Source of the DNA: Patescibacteria group bacterium UBA1400
GTDB lineage: Bacteria; Patescibacteriota; Microgenomatia; UBA1400
DNA length: 35,879 nucleotides
Direction: 5' to 3'
Assembly (NCBI GenBank): GCA_002305125.1
Contig: DBQG01000021.1
Coordinates: forward strand, 1 to 35,879
The notes under the pieces: generated by a model
Databases searched by the model: none
Seen by the model: only the letters and a program-made list of their open reading frames with translations
Told to the model about the DNA's origin: nothing
Shown: positions 14,039-20,749 of the stretch, piece after piece
Layout of the letters: every line of letters starts with the position of its first letter
Position numbering within the stretch: position 1 is the first letter of the stretch
Program-made: the position numbers and the translations under genes

Positions 14039-15250
14039 TCAGCTCAAACGTGCTGCTGCTTGCTCAAGGCTTAAAACTTCTTGTTTGCCTGTTTTCATAT
14101 CTTTTAAGGTCAGTTTGTCTTCCTTTGCTTCATCAGGACCGATAACAATAATATAAGGAATGCCTTTTTTATCAGCATACTTTATCTGTTTATTTAAGTT
14201 TTGGTTAGTTTTAGTATAAACCTCGGTGTTAATATTACTATCTCTTAACTTTCTGGCAGTTTTTAAGCTTATCTGAAGCAATTTAGGATTAAACACGGTT
14301 ATTAATGCCTTAGTAGAGGTTTTTATTTTAGGAATAAGATTAAATTGTTTGGCAGCCTCAAAAGTACGGTCAAAACCCAGGCCAAAACCAGTTCCAGGGA
14401 TATCCTGACCGCTTATATTTTTAACAATCTTGTCATATCTTTCTCCTCCCAAAACTGATCCGGCCTTAAATCCGGGAATTTCAATTTCCCAAATCGGTCC
14501 GGTGGAATAGGAAAAAGACCTGGCAATCGAGGGTTCAAACTTAAACCAGGCAGGACTAAATCCATAAGCTTTAAGATAGTTTAAAATAGTTTTAATAGTT
14601 TGGTTGGGCTTGAGGTTTTTAATATAGTTTAAAAACTGCTTGCCTTTATTTAAGGCTATACCTTTTTTTTCCATTTCTTTTAAAACTTTTTCTTCACCAA
14701 TCTTTTTAATTTTATCTATAGCGGCGATGGCAGGGTAGGGAATGTCTTTATAAAGGTTTCTATCATTTATTAAAGCTACGGCTTGAGGAAAACCTAACTC
14801 CCGGTAAATATCAAGGGAAAGGGCAATAGTTTCAGCGTCAGCTAAAGGTGTTTCTAATCCAAAAATATCGGCATCAGCCTGTAAAAACTCCCTATATCTG
14901 CCTTGCTGTGGTTTTTCTGCCCTAAAGGCAGGTTGAATCTGATACCTTTTAAAAGGCATGGGTAGTTGTTGGTTGTATTGGGCAATTACTCTGCAGACAG
15001 GAATGGTTTGGTCATAGCGCAGGGCTACATCTCTGTTACCCAAATCTTTAAATTTGTAAAAGAGTTTTTCATCTTCGCCAATCTCGCCTTCAAATATTTC
15101 CAACGGTTCCAGAGTAGGGGTTTCCAAGGGATCATAGCCCCATTTTTCAAACACCTGCCTGATTTTATTTTCCAGCCATTTTCTTTGCAAAGCTTCTTCA
15201 GGTAAAAAATCCCTGAAGCCTTTTAAAGTTTGCGGGTTTTTAATTGTCAT
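14039..15250 (-). CDS. hisS: Histidyl-tRNA synthetase
   Basis: 403 residues from ATG at 15250, preceded directly by AAGGAGG; an in-frame ATG at 15274 would put that site inside the gene. Class II core with 'GFRDFLPEEALQRKW' (11-25), 'VALRYDQTIPVCR' (75-87), motif 2 region 'FRAEKPQQGRYREFLQADAD' (109-128), the active-site loop 'GSVLGGERYDKIV' and motif 3 'GTGFGLGFDR', then a C-terminal anticodon-binding domain. It charges tRNA-His. 'LRYDQT' and 'GRYREF' resemble archaeal/eukaryotic HisRS more than the usual bacterial type. It sits 34 bp after the DapF-like gene, under the histidine attenuator. Confidence 0.95.
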   Translation of the reverse strand: MTIKNPQTLKGFRDFLPEEALQRKWLENKIRQVFEKWGYDPLETPTLEPLEIFEGEIGEDEKLFYKFKDLGNRDVALRYDQTIPVCRVIAQYNQQLPMPFKRYQIQPAFRAEKPQQGRYREFLQADADIFGLETPLADAETIALSLDIYRELGFPQAVALINDRNLYKDIPYPAIAAIDKIKKIGEEKVLKEMEKKGIALNKGKQFLNYIKNLKPNQTIKTILNYLKAYGFSPAWFKFEPSIARSFSYSTGPIWEIEIPGFKAGSVLGGERYDKIVKNISGQDIPGTGFGLGFDRTFEAAKQFNLIPKIKTSTKALITVFNPKLLQISLKTARKLRDSNINTEVYTKTNQNLNKQIKYADKKGIPYIIVIGPDEAKEDKLTLKDMKTGKQEVLSLEQAAARLS

Positions 15251-15284
15251 ATTCCTCCTTTTTAAGGATAACATTTTTTTTAAT

Positions 15285-16112
15285 TTATACCAAACTAAAA
15301 GAACCCTGATAAATAAGCTTTACCTGGCCTTTTAAAATAGGCAGCAGTTCATTACCTCTTTTTTTAACAGTTATGAGTAGTTTTTGTCCGGAAGGTTGAA
15401 TTACTTTTAAGTTTTTTACCGCTCTTTTTTGGCTTAAAAATTTTTCCACACCTACGGCCACAGTACCGCTACCACAGGATGTTTCTTTATAAAGCTGCCA
15501 GTTAACGCTTTTTTTAAAATAAATGTAGGGAATCATTTTAAAACCAGCCTTAACTTTTTTAGTGAATAAAATGCCTATAGCCTTGTCTTTTTTCAATTTA
15601 TTATTTTTAATTATGTTTTTTGCAGTTTGTTTTTGTTTACTTTCCTTAATATTAAAAAACTTAGGGACAACAATTTGATCTATGCCTTTAAGTTCAATTA
15701 AAGAAAAACCTTCTTTAGTTTTGGAAAAACAATCCAGACCGATTTTAGGCATTTGTGAAGAAACAAGATCAGAGGTTAAAAAACTTGCCCTTAAAGGAGT
15801 GGAAGATCCTGACACCTCAATATTACCTTTTTTTATCTTTTTAAGGTTTAAAAATGTAAGGCAAAGAGCAGTGTTGCCGGAAAACTCATTACCATTAAGT
15901 TCAGCCCTAGCAATTGTTTTATTGTTTAAGGGTTTAGCTTCAAAACAAACTTGTTCAATTTGTTTTTCTTTAGGTTTGTTTTTGTTGTATTTAAGCAGAA
16001 TTAATCTGCTTACCTCATCTCTAAAAGATGGGGGAATGTTGTCAGCAACAAAGGCATTGATATTGCCGCTTGGATAAAGAATGGACAACTTATTTATTTT
16101 TTTCAGTTTCAT
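15285..16112 (-). CDS. DapF/racemase-fold protein with one catalytic Cys
   Basis: 275 residues from ATG at 16112, with AAGGA 6 nt upstream. A longer in-frame start at 16196 would run through the terminator hairpin. The length and two-lobed pattern fit the diaminopimelate epimerase / PhzF fold. The second active-site motif is intact (C213 in 'KETSCGSGTVAVG', compare DapF ACGTG), but the first reads 'LNGNEFSGNTALCL', with S78 where DapF has the other catalytic Cys. A two-base racemase mechanism would need both, so the reaction may differ. The related CntK is a histidine racemase. The gene shares a His-codon attenuator with hisS, which points to histidine rather than cell-wall metabolism (inference). 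Confidence 0.8.
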   Translation of the reverse strand: MKLKKINKLSILYPSGNINAFVADNIPPSFRDEVSRLILLKYNKNKPKEKQIEQVCFEAKPLNNKTIARAELNGNEFSGNTALCLTFLNLKKIKKGNIEVSGSSTPLRASFLTSDLVSSQMPKIGLDCFSKTKEGFSLIELKGIDQIVVPKFFNIKESKQKQTAKNIIKNNKLKKDKAIGILFTKKVKAGFKMIPYIYFKKSVNWQLYKETSCGSGTVAVGVEKFLSQKRAVKNLKVIQPSGQKLLITVKKRGNELLPILKGQVKLIYQGSFSLV

Positions 16113-16130
16113 TTTTTCCTTTTTAAGTAT

Positions 16131-16157
16131 AAAAAAACCAGCCTTTTCAGCTGGTTT
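16131..16157 (-). terminator. Attenuator terminator (3:4 hairpin) of the DapF-like/hisS operon
   Basis: Minus strand AAACCAGC (16150-16157), 7-nt loop, GCTGGTTT (16135-16142), continuing into a run of Ts, then the Shine-Dalgarno of the DapF-like gene. Perfect 8-bp stem. Confidence 0.85.
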
Positions 16158-16217
16158 AAACTTTTCTTTTCTTCCTTTTATTAACCCAAAAGCCAACCAG
16201 CCTTTTTAAACCTGGTT
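16135..16217 (-). promoter_or_regulatory. Histidine attenuator: alternative pairings 1:2, 2:3, 3:4
   Basis: Segment 1 AACCAG (16212-16217) lies directly after the three His codons. It can pair with segment 2 CTGGTT (16195-16200). Segment 2, as GCTGGTT (16195-16201), can instead pair with segment 3 AACCAGC (16150-16156), which is also the 5' arm of the terminator with segment 4 (16135-16142). A ribosome stalled at the His codons covers segment 1, frees 2 to pair with 3, and prevents termination. A ribosome at the stop codon covers part of segment 2 and lets 3:4 form. Confidence 0.85.
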
Positions 16218-16252
16218 AAATGGTGATGATTTTGCTCGGATTTAATTATCAT
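16181..16252 (-). CDS. Histidine leader peptide, 23 aa
   Basis: ATG at 16252, stop TAA at 16181-16183. The 23-residue peptide starts MIIKSEQN, continues with three His in a row (codons CAT CAC CAT, 16220-16228), then LTRFKKAGWLLG. The His run sits immediately before attenuator segment 1, and the stop codon lies between segments 2 and 3, the layout of the enterobacterial his leader. There is no Shine-Dalgarno: the ATG starts 10 nt after an extended -10, so the mRNA begins about 3 nt before it. The peptide's role is to measure charged tRNA-His, not to act as a protein. Confidence 0.85.
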   Translation of the reverse strand: MIIKSEQNHHHLTRFKKAGWLLG

Positions 16253-16262
16253 AATGATTGTT

Positions 16263-16271
16263 ATTATAACA
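16263..16271 (-). promoter_or_regulatory. Extended -10 promoter of the histidine-attenuated operon
   Basis: Minus strand TGTTATAAT: perfect TATAAT with the TGn extension. No good -35, which extended -10 promoters can do without. Predicted start of RNA near 16256, 3-4 nt before the leader ATG. Confidence 0.7.
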
Positions 16272-16666
16272 TACCAGATCTTTTTTTCTTACCAACAGTT
16301 TTTAAATAAGCAGTTTTTAAGTTAGTGTTTATTTTAGCAATATTGTTTGTTTTTTATTTGGGTTTTTAGCAAGTGCTCTTAGCTCTCATTATATGTTAAA
16401 AATAATTACTCAATAGATTATAAAAAGTCATTTATAACATTAAATTTTAGGTAGTGTTTTTATTGACTTAAAAGCCTTGTTAAATTTGTTATAAGCATTT
16501 TTTCAAGCTTTTTTTATATTGTTTCCTGTTGGGGCAAAAGAAGGCAAAACTATTAACAAAAGTTGATTATTAGTTAATTAAAAAATCTATTAAAAATATT
16601 TTTGACAAAATTCAGGAAGCTGTTGATAAGGTTTGGTTTTTGGGCAAGAGGAGCAGGCTGTTGAGT
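16272..16666. other. AT-rich spacer with a possible plus-strand promoter
   Basis: 395 bp without a convincing gene. Plus-strand TTGACA (16603-16608), 17 nt, GATAAG (16626-16631) could start an RNA antisense to the exported-protein gene at 16667, but the -10 is weak. No terminator for that gene was found; its RNA may run into this stretch. Confidence 0.35.
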
Positions 16667-17068
16667 TTAGTAATTGCCTTTGCTTACTTCATCTTTATTT
16701 GTTTCAATTGATGCCGATGGGGAAGAAGAGGGAATTAGTGAGGGGGAAGGTTTTAGACTGGGAGAGGGTTTTGTTGTGGGGGTTTGCAAGCCGGTGCAGA
16801 TTTGGTTCAATTGGTCCTGAGTGTAGGTAGTTTGGCCAGCAGTTTTTTCAATGCAAAAGATTTTTAAACAATCTTGCTTATTTTCCAAGGAAGCTTGGCA
16901 GACACGCAGTTGATCATTAACAGTAAAAGGTTCACTGCCACCGCCGCCACCGCAAATCCCTCTGCCCGTATAGCAGCCTGGTTGAATGGCAGCAACCTGG
17001 ACCCTGGTTGTTAGAAATAAAAAAACAGTCATGAAGAAAAGAATAGTTAAAATTTTTTCCTTTAACAT
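16667..17068 (-). CDS. Small exported Cys-containing protein with Pro/Ser tail
   Basis: 133 residues. Signal peptide or anchor at about 5-28 ('ILTILFFMTVFLFLTT'), then a compact domain with six Cys (about 32-91, 'PGCYTGRGICGGGGG' ... 'CLKIFCIEK' ... 'ICTG') that could form disulfides outside, then a Pro/Ser/Thr-rich spacer with a PSPSLKPSPSLIPSSSPS repeat (about 99-118), as often seen in surface proteins of CPR bacteria. Family not recognised. No lipobox. It has its own leaderless promoter and follows two other exported-protein genes. Confidence 0.75.
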   Translation of the reverse strand: MLKEKILTILFFMTVFLFLTTRVQVAAIQPGCYTGRGICGGGGGSEPFTVNDQLRVCQASLENKQDCLKIFCIEKTAGQTTYTQDQLNQICTGLQTPTTKPSPSLKPSPSLIPSSSPSASIETNKDEVSKGNY

Positions 17069-17074
17069 TATTTA

Positions 17075-17103
17075 ATTTTAATTTTTGTAAAAATAATTAT
17101 CAA
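17075..17103 (-). promoter_or_regulatory. Leaderless promoter of the 17068 gene
   Basis: Minus strand TTGATA (17098-17103), 17 nt, TAAAAT (17075-17080), then 6 nt to ATG. Confidence 0.5.
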
Positions 17104-17125
17104 AACAGAATAATATTAAAAGAAG

Positions 17126-17938
17126 TTAGTCTTCTTCTGGAACAGCTGAAGGGGTGGCTTCAACCTCGTTTTCTGCTGCTGCCGGATTAGTGGCTCCGGG
17201 AATAATAAGAATGGTTCTAACCTCATCAATCTGTTCATCCTCATCAAGAGCAACAATGGCCCTTAGAAGGTCATTAACCTGGATATCTTCAATTTCAGGT
17301 TTACTGATGCCGGAAATTATCAGTTTGGTCTTTTTACCAATTTCTATAGTTTGAAGTTCACTTTCCCCATTAGAGGAAAAAGAGATTTTATCATCATCAA
17401 CTTCAGTAACTTTTCCAAAAAGAAGTTTTCTTTTTTCCGCCGGAACCGGTTTATCAGAACTAACAATGATTCTTTTACCCACAAGAAGACCTTCTTCCCT
17501 GGTGCCCATGGCAATAATAAATTCGTCTTCTTCAATATCGGTAATTTCGATATCTGAACTTTGCTTATTTTCAATTCTTAAAATTGCAGCTTGGGAAGCA
17601 ACCTTAACGGCCTGTTCTCCAAGAGCAGTGTTTAAGGTTAAAAGATTGTCCTCAATTTTATTAACAGTTCCTGCCAGGGCATAGAGTTTTTCTTCGGCTC
17701 TTTTTTTAATGGCGCCTTTTACTTGCTCTAGTTTGTCGCCGACAACCTGTTCAAGTCTTTCTTTAATCTTTTCTTTAACTTCATCTTCGGAAATATTTGG
17801 AGAGGGGGAGTCTGTATCTTCGTCTTCTTGGGCTAAAACAGGATTAAAAGCAGAAAACAACATAAAAATAGATAAAATAAAGATTAAGAATGATTTTTTT
17901 CCAGTTAAATAATAGTTATTATCTTGGTTATTTTTCAT
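17126..17938 (-). CDS. Exported beta-strand-rich protein (DUF5666-like repeats)
   Basis: 270 residues. Signal peptide about 14-37 ending 'NPVLAQED'. Residues 45-85 are an acidic/basic amphipathic helix region (coiled-coil-like, 'EDEVKEKIKERLEQVV'). Residues 86-250 are repeated short beta-strand units of the kind 'GTVNKIEDNLLTLNTALGEQ' and 'GKVTEVDDDKISFSS', similar to the DUF5666 OB-like repeats. The C-terminus is Ala/Glu/Pro-rich. Role unknown, acting outside the membrane. It starts 16 bp after the Ig-like gene, so the two are cotranscribed. Confidence 0.75.
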   Translation of the reverse strand: MKNNQDNNYYLTGKKSFLIFILSIFMLFSAFNPVLAQEDEDTDSPSPNISEDEVKEKIKERLEQVVGDKLEQVKGAIKKRAEEKLYALAGTVNKIEDNLLTLNTALGEQAVKVASQAAILRIENKQSSDIEITDIEEDEFIIAMGTREEGLLVGKRIIVSSDKPVPAEKRKLLFGKVTEVDDDKISFSSNGESELQTIEIGKKTKLIISGISKPEIEDIQVNDLLRAIVALDEDEQIDEVRTILIIPGATNPAAAENEVEATPSAVPEED

Positions 17939-17954
17939 GTTTTATTTACTTTTT

Positions 17955-18386
17955 TTATTCAATATTAGCCTTAGAATAGACAAGGTTTAGGATTTTTTCC
18001 TGTTTTTCCCCTGTTTTGCCAATAGCAATGATTTTAACTTCATTAATACCCGAAATCAAACTGATGCTGGTTGAAAAAACACCCTGCTGATCGGCAAGCA
18101 TCAACTCTTCCTGTTCTTCGGTAATAATGGCGACAGTGGCTTCAGGTTCTGTTTGACCTGATATAGTGGCCTCAGGTTCACTAAAAACCAGATTATTTTC
18201 AGGCTCTTGGATAATTAAATTAAAATCTGAAGAAGGAAGGGGAACAGGTTCAGAAGAAGATAGGGCAGAGTTGTTGGCAAGGGTTTCAGTTTGTTTAACA
18301 GCGCGGTTAGCTGTATAAACACCATAGGCTATTAAAATCCCAACTAAAAAACCTATAAAGATTGCAATTAAAACCTCTTTTCTCAT
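17955..18386 (-). CDS. Membrane-anchored Ig-like domain protein
   Basis: 143 residues. N-terminal membrane anchor (about 6-27, 'IAIFIGFLVGILIAYGVY'), Ser-rich linker, then one bacterial Ig-like / glucodextranase-B-like domain (about 53-140): 'LIIQEPENNLVFSEPEATIS' followed by 'GQTEPEATVAI' and 'ISGINEVKIIAIGKTG'. Such domains are adhesive or structural on the outer face. First gene of an exported-protein set with the 17126 gene; a leaderless promoter precedes it. Confidence 0.8.
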   Translation of the reverse strand: MRKEVLIAIFIGFLVGILIAYGVYTANRAVKQTETLANNSALSSSEPVPLPSSDFNLIIQEPENNLVFSEPEATISGQTEPEATVAIITEEQEELMLADQQGVFSTSISLISGINEVKIIAIGKTGEKQEKILNLVYSKANIE

Positions 18387-18395
18387 CTGCTTAAT

Positions 18396-18424
18396 TTTTT
18401 AACAGATAGGGAGGTTAAAGTCAA
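18396..18424 (-). promoter_or_regulatory. Promoter of the 18386-17126 exported-protein operon
   Basis: Minus strand TTGACT (18419-18424), 17 nt, TAAAAA (18396-18401) with TGT before it; 9 nt to ATG. Confidence 0.5.
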
Positions 18425-18609
18425 GGTGAGAAAATTTTTTAGTTGTTGGTTTCGCTGACTATTTAACTGTTAAATTTTTTATCTGCTTATTATTTTTGCT
18501 TTTTTACTATATTAATTTTAAAAATGATAAATATTATTTAAAATTTTTTAATTTATAGGATGAACATCCGATGAATAAAATGGAAAAGTCTAAAGGTTTT
18601 AAATTGTAG
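18425..18609. other. AT-rich divergent spacer
   Basis: Between the exported-protein operon and the MBL/dnaB operon. GGATG-AAC-ATCC (18559-18570 region) is a small palindrome; otherwise nothing clear. Confidence 0.3.
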
Positions 18610-18638
18610 TTGAAGTTAGAAAACGTAGGATGTAAAAT
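18610..18638 (+). promoter_or_regulatory. Leaderless promoter of the MBL-like/dnaB operon
   Basis: TTGAAG (18610-18615), 17 nt, TAAAAT (18633-18638), then 7 nt to ATG at 18646. The TTG at 18610, a possible start codon by frame, is better read as the -35 box. Confidence 0.5.
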
Positions 18639-18645
18639 TATTACT

Positions 18646-19200
18646 ATGCAAATTACAAGACTGGGTGATTACTGTTTTAAAGTCAGAAGCAAAAAAAAGA
18701 ATATTTTGCTAGGTTCTCCTTTAGAAGTTGAAAAAAAAGTTAAAGCTGATCTTGTTATTGCTCCCCATCAGGAGCTTGATAAAAATTCCAAAATTGAAGG
18801 AAAAATATTTTTAATCAATGCTCCAGGAGAGTATGAAGTGGATGGCGTGTCTGTTTTTGCCAAAAAAGAGTTTTATGTTTTTGATGTTAGCGGAATTAGG
18901 CTGTGTTTTTTAGTGGTAGGAGAGGGGGCAGAATTTAAGCTTTCAGGCAAAAAGATAGATGAGTTGGAAAACATTGATATTTTGTTTGTTAAGCTTAGCC
19001 AGGCTTTTGATGCTACCAAAGCCCATAATTTCATTAACCAGATTCAACCCAGCCTTCTTATCCCCAGCGATAGTGAAGAGGTAGATAAACTTTTGAACAA
19101 ACTGGGGATGGAAGATGTTAAGTTACAAGACAAACTTTCTTTAACAAAAAAAGGTCTGCCCGAAGAAGAAATGGAAGTTGCTGTCCTGAAAAAACAATAA
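18646..19200 (+). CDS. Degenerate metallo-beta-lactamase-fold protein (UlaG-like)
   Basis: 184 residues from ATG at 18646. The order of strands matches the UlaG-like MBL fold: 'MQITRLGDYCFKVRSKKKNI' (compare MKITWLGHACF), 'VKADLVIAPHQELDKN' where active members have the SHDHxDH zinc motif, 'FLINAPGEYEVDGVSVFA' matching the conserved GPGEYEV strand, and 'DILFVKLSQAFDATKAHNFI'. Nearly all zinc-binding His/Asp are lost, so it is probably not a hydrolase. It lies 1 bp before dnaB and under the same promoter, suggesting a structural or replication-linked role (inference). Confidence 0.75.
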   Translation: MQITRLGDYCFKVRSKKKNILLGSPLEVEKKVKADLVIAPHQELDKNSKIEGKIFLINAPGEYEVDGVSVFAKKEFYVFDVSGIRLCFLVVGEGAEFKLSGKKIDELENIDILFVKLSQAFDATKAHNFINQIQPSLLIPSDSEEVDKLLNKLGMEDVKLQDKLSLTKKGLPEEEMEVAVLKKQ

Positions 19201-19201
19201 T

Positions 19202-20518
19202 ATGAGTCCCAGAGTTCCACCTCACAGTCTTGAGGCAGAAGTATCAGTATTAGGTTCAATTTTAATTGATAAGGAGGCCATTATTAATGTGGCTCCTTTA
19301 TTAAAGCCTCAGGATTTTTATAAAGAAATGCATGCTCTTATCTTTGAGGCGGCTATAGATCTTTTTGAAGAAAAAGATTCCATTGACCTTATCACCCTGA
19401 CTGACAGGTTGAAAAAAAAGAAGCAGCTGGCAAAGATCGGCGGTTCTTCCTATCTTGCTTCTTTGGTTGAAAGAGTTCCTTCAAGTTCTCATATAGAAAG
19501 TTATGCCAAGATAGTTAAAGATGCAGCTTTAAAAAGAGAGTTGATTTCCGCTTCGTCTAACCTGACAGAGTTATGTTTTGAAGAAGAGAACAAGATAGCC
19601 GACATTTTAGATAAAGGTGAGCAGACAATTTTTTCTTTATCCCAAAGACACTTAAGTCAAAACTTTATCTCCATTAAGGATGTTTTGGCAGAAAGCTTTG
19701 ACAGGCTTGATGAGCTTCATAAAAGAGGAAATAGTTTGAGAGGTGTGCCAACAGGTTTTGTTGATCTTGATGATGCTTTGGCTGGTATGCAGCCTTCAAA
19801 TTTGCTTATTTTAGCAGCCAGGCCTTCTTTGGGAAAAACAGCTCTTTCTTTAAATATAGGCATTCATGCTGCTATAAAGGAAAAGATGCCGGTGGGTCTT
19901 TTTTCTCTGGAAATGAGTAAGGAAGAACTGGTTGATAGGCTTTTGGTAGCTCAGGGAGATATTGATGCCTGGAGATTAAAAACAGGAAAATTATCAGAAG
20001 ATGATTTTACTAAGCTCTCTGATGCTATGGGGAGTTTGGCAGAAGCACCTCTTTTTATTGACGATACTCCAGCTGCTTCTGTTTTAGAAATGAGAACCAA
20101 GGCCAGAAGGCTTAAGGTTGAACATGGCATAGAACTTATTATTGTGGATTATTTGCAGCTGGCCAGAAGCTCAAGAAGTTATGATAGCAGAGTTCAGGAG
20201 GTATCGGAAATATCCCAGGGACTGAAAAATCTAGCCAGAGAGCTAAAAATTCCTGTTTTAGCTTTGTCTCAGCTTTCCAGAGCTGTTGAGGCCAGGGGAA
20301 CAAAAGAGCCTCAGCTTTCTGATCTTAGAGAAAGCGGAAGTATCGAACAGGACGCTGATGTGGTGATGTTTTTGTACAGGCAGGAAGATGAGGATTTAGA
20401 GAATGTTATGCTTAAAATAGCCAAGCATAGAAACGGTCCCTTAAGGCATATTCCTTTAAGGTTTAAGGGTGACAGAATTAGCTTCTTTGGCATGGAGAAA
20501 AGAAGAGAAGAAAAGTAA
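19202..20518 (+). CDS. dnaB: Replicative DNA helicase DnaB
   Basis: 438 residues, normal length. N-terminal domain (about 5-110, 'PPHSLEAEVSVLGSILIDKE'), linker, RecA-like motor domain from 180. Walker A ARPSLGKTA (206-214, usually GRPSMGKTA), catalytic Glu in 'FSLEMS' (234-239), Walker B 'LIIVDYLQL' (312-320), then 'LSQLSRAVEARG' and the Arg-finger region 'DLRESGSIEQDADVV'. It unwinds DNA at the replication fork as a hexamer. ATG follows the preceding stop by 1 bp. Confidence 0.98.
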   Translation: MSPRVPPHSLEAEVSVLGSILIDKEAIINVAPLLKPQDFYKEMHALIFEAAIDLFEEKDSIDLITLTDRLKKKKQLAKIGGSSYLASLVERVPSSSHIESYAKIVKDAALKRELISASSNLTELCFEEENKIADILDKGEQTIFSLSQRHLSQNFISIKDVLAESFDRLDELHKRGNSLRGVPTGFVDLDDALAGMQPSNLLILAARPSLGKTALSLNIGIHAAIKEKMPVGLFSLEMSKEELVDRLLVAQGDIDAWRLKTGKLSEDDFTKLSDAMGSLAEAPLFIDDTPAASVLEMRTKARRLKVEHGIELIIVDYLQLARSSRSYDSRVQEVSEISQGLKNLARELKIPVLALSQLSRAVEARGTKEPQLSDLRESGSIEQDADVVMFLYRQEDEDLENVMLKIAKHRNGPLRHIPLRFKGDRISFFGMEKRREEK

Positions 20519-20530
20519 TTTTTAACTTTG

Positions 20531-20616
20531 TGCCAAGGGCGGGAATCGAACCCGCACGAAGTGTTAGCTTCACAGGTTTTTGAGACCTGCGCGTCTGCCT
20601 ATTCCGCCACCTTGGC
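20531..20616 (-). tRNA. tRNA-Leu, anticodon CAA
   Basis: 86 nt on the minus strand. Acceptor GCCAAGG pairs with CCTTGGC, discriminator A. Anticodon stem CAGGT/ACCTG with loop CTCAAAA gives anticodon CAA (reads UUG). It has the long variable arm of class II tRNAs and a GGTTCGATTCC T-arm. CCA is not encoded, so it must be added. Confidence 0.95.
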
Positions 20617-20629
20617 ATTTACCTTAGTT

Positions 20630-20658
20630 ATTTTATCTTTTTTCCTCTTGAGTTTCAA
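20630..20658 (-). promoter_or_regulatory. Promoter of tRNA-Leu
   Basis: Minus strand TTGAAA (20653-20658), 17 nt, TAAAAT (20630-20635); about 13 nt to the tRNA 5' end. Confidence 0.55.
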
Positions 20659-20692
20659 GGTAAAAAGTGTTATTTTAAAATACAGGAAACTT

Positions 20693-20715
20693 ATACTTAT
20701 ATTTGATATAAGTAT
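20693..20715. repeat. Perfect 10-bp inverted repeat upstream of efp
   Basis: ATACTTATAT, TTG, ATATAAGTAT, followed by a run of Ts. It can be an operator in the efp promoter (TTGATA at 20703-20708, then 16 nt to TAATAT at 20725-20730) or an AT-only terminator. Confidence 0.5.
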
Positions 20716-20749
20716 TATTTTTTTTAATATTTTTAAGTTTTTTACTAAT

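Noticed and set aside
16113..16196. Longer N-terminus of the DapF-like protein
   Set aside because: It would translate through the terminator hairpin and Shine-Dalgarno; family similarity starts after 16112.
16112..16271. T-box riboswitch for hisS
   Set aside because: No conserved T-box sequence (TGGNACCGCG) or specifier loop; the leader ORF with a His run and the pairings fit ribosome-mediated attenuation.
18610..18645. TTG start for the MBL-like protein
   Set aside because: The TTG coincides with a -35 box; family homology (MQITRLG) starts at ATG 18646.
20528..20749. N-terminal extension of efp
   Set aside because: The extension is the antisense of tRNA-Leu and a hydrophobic chance reading; EF-P homology begins at the ATG at 20750.
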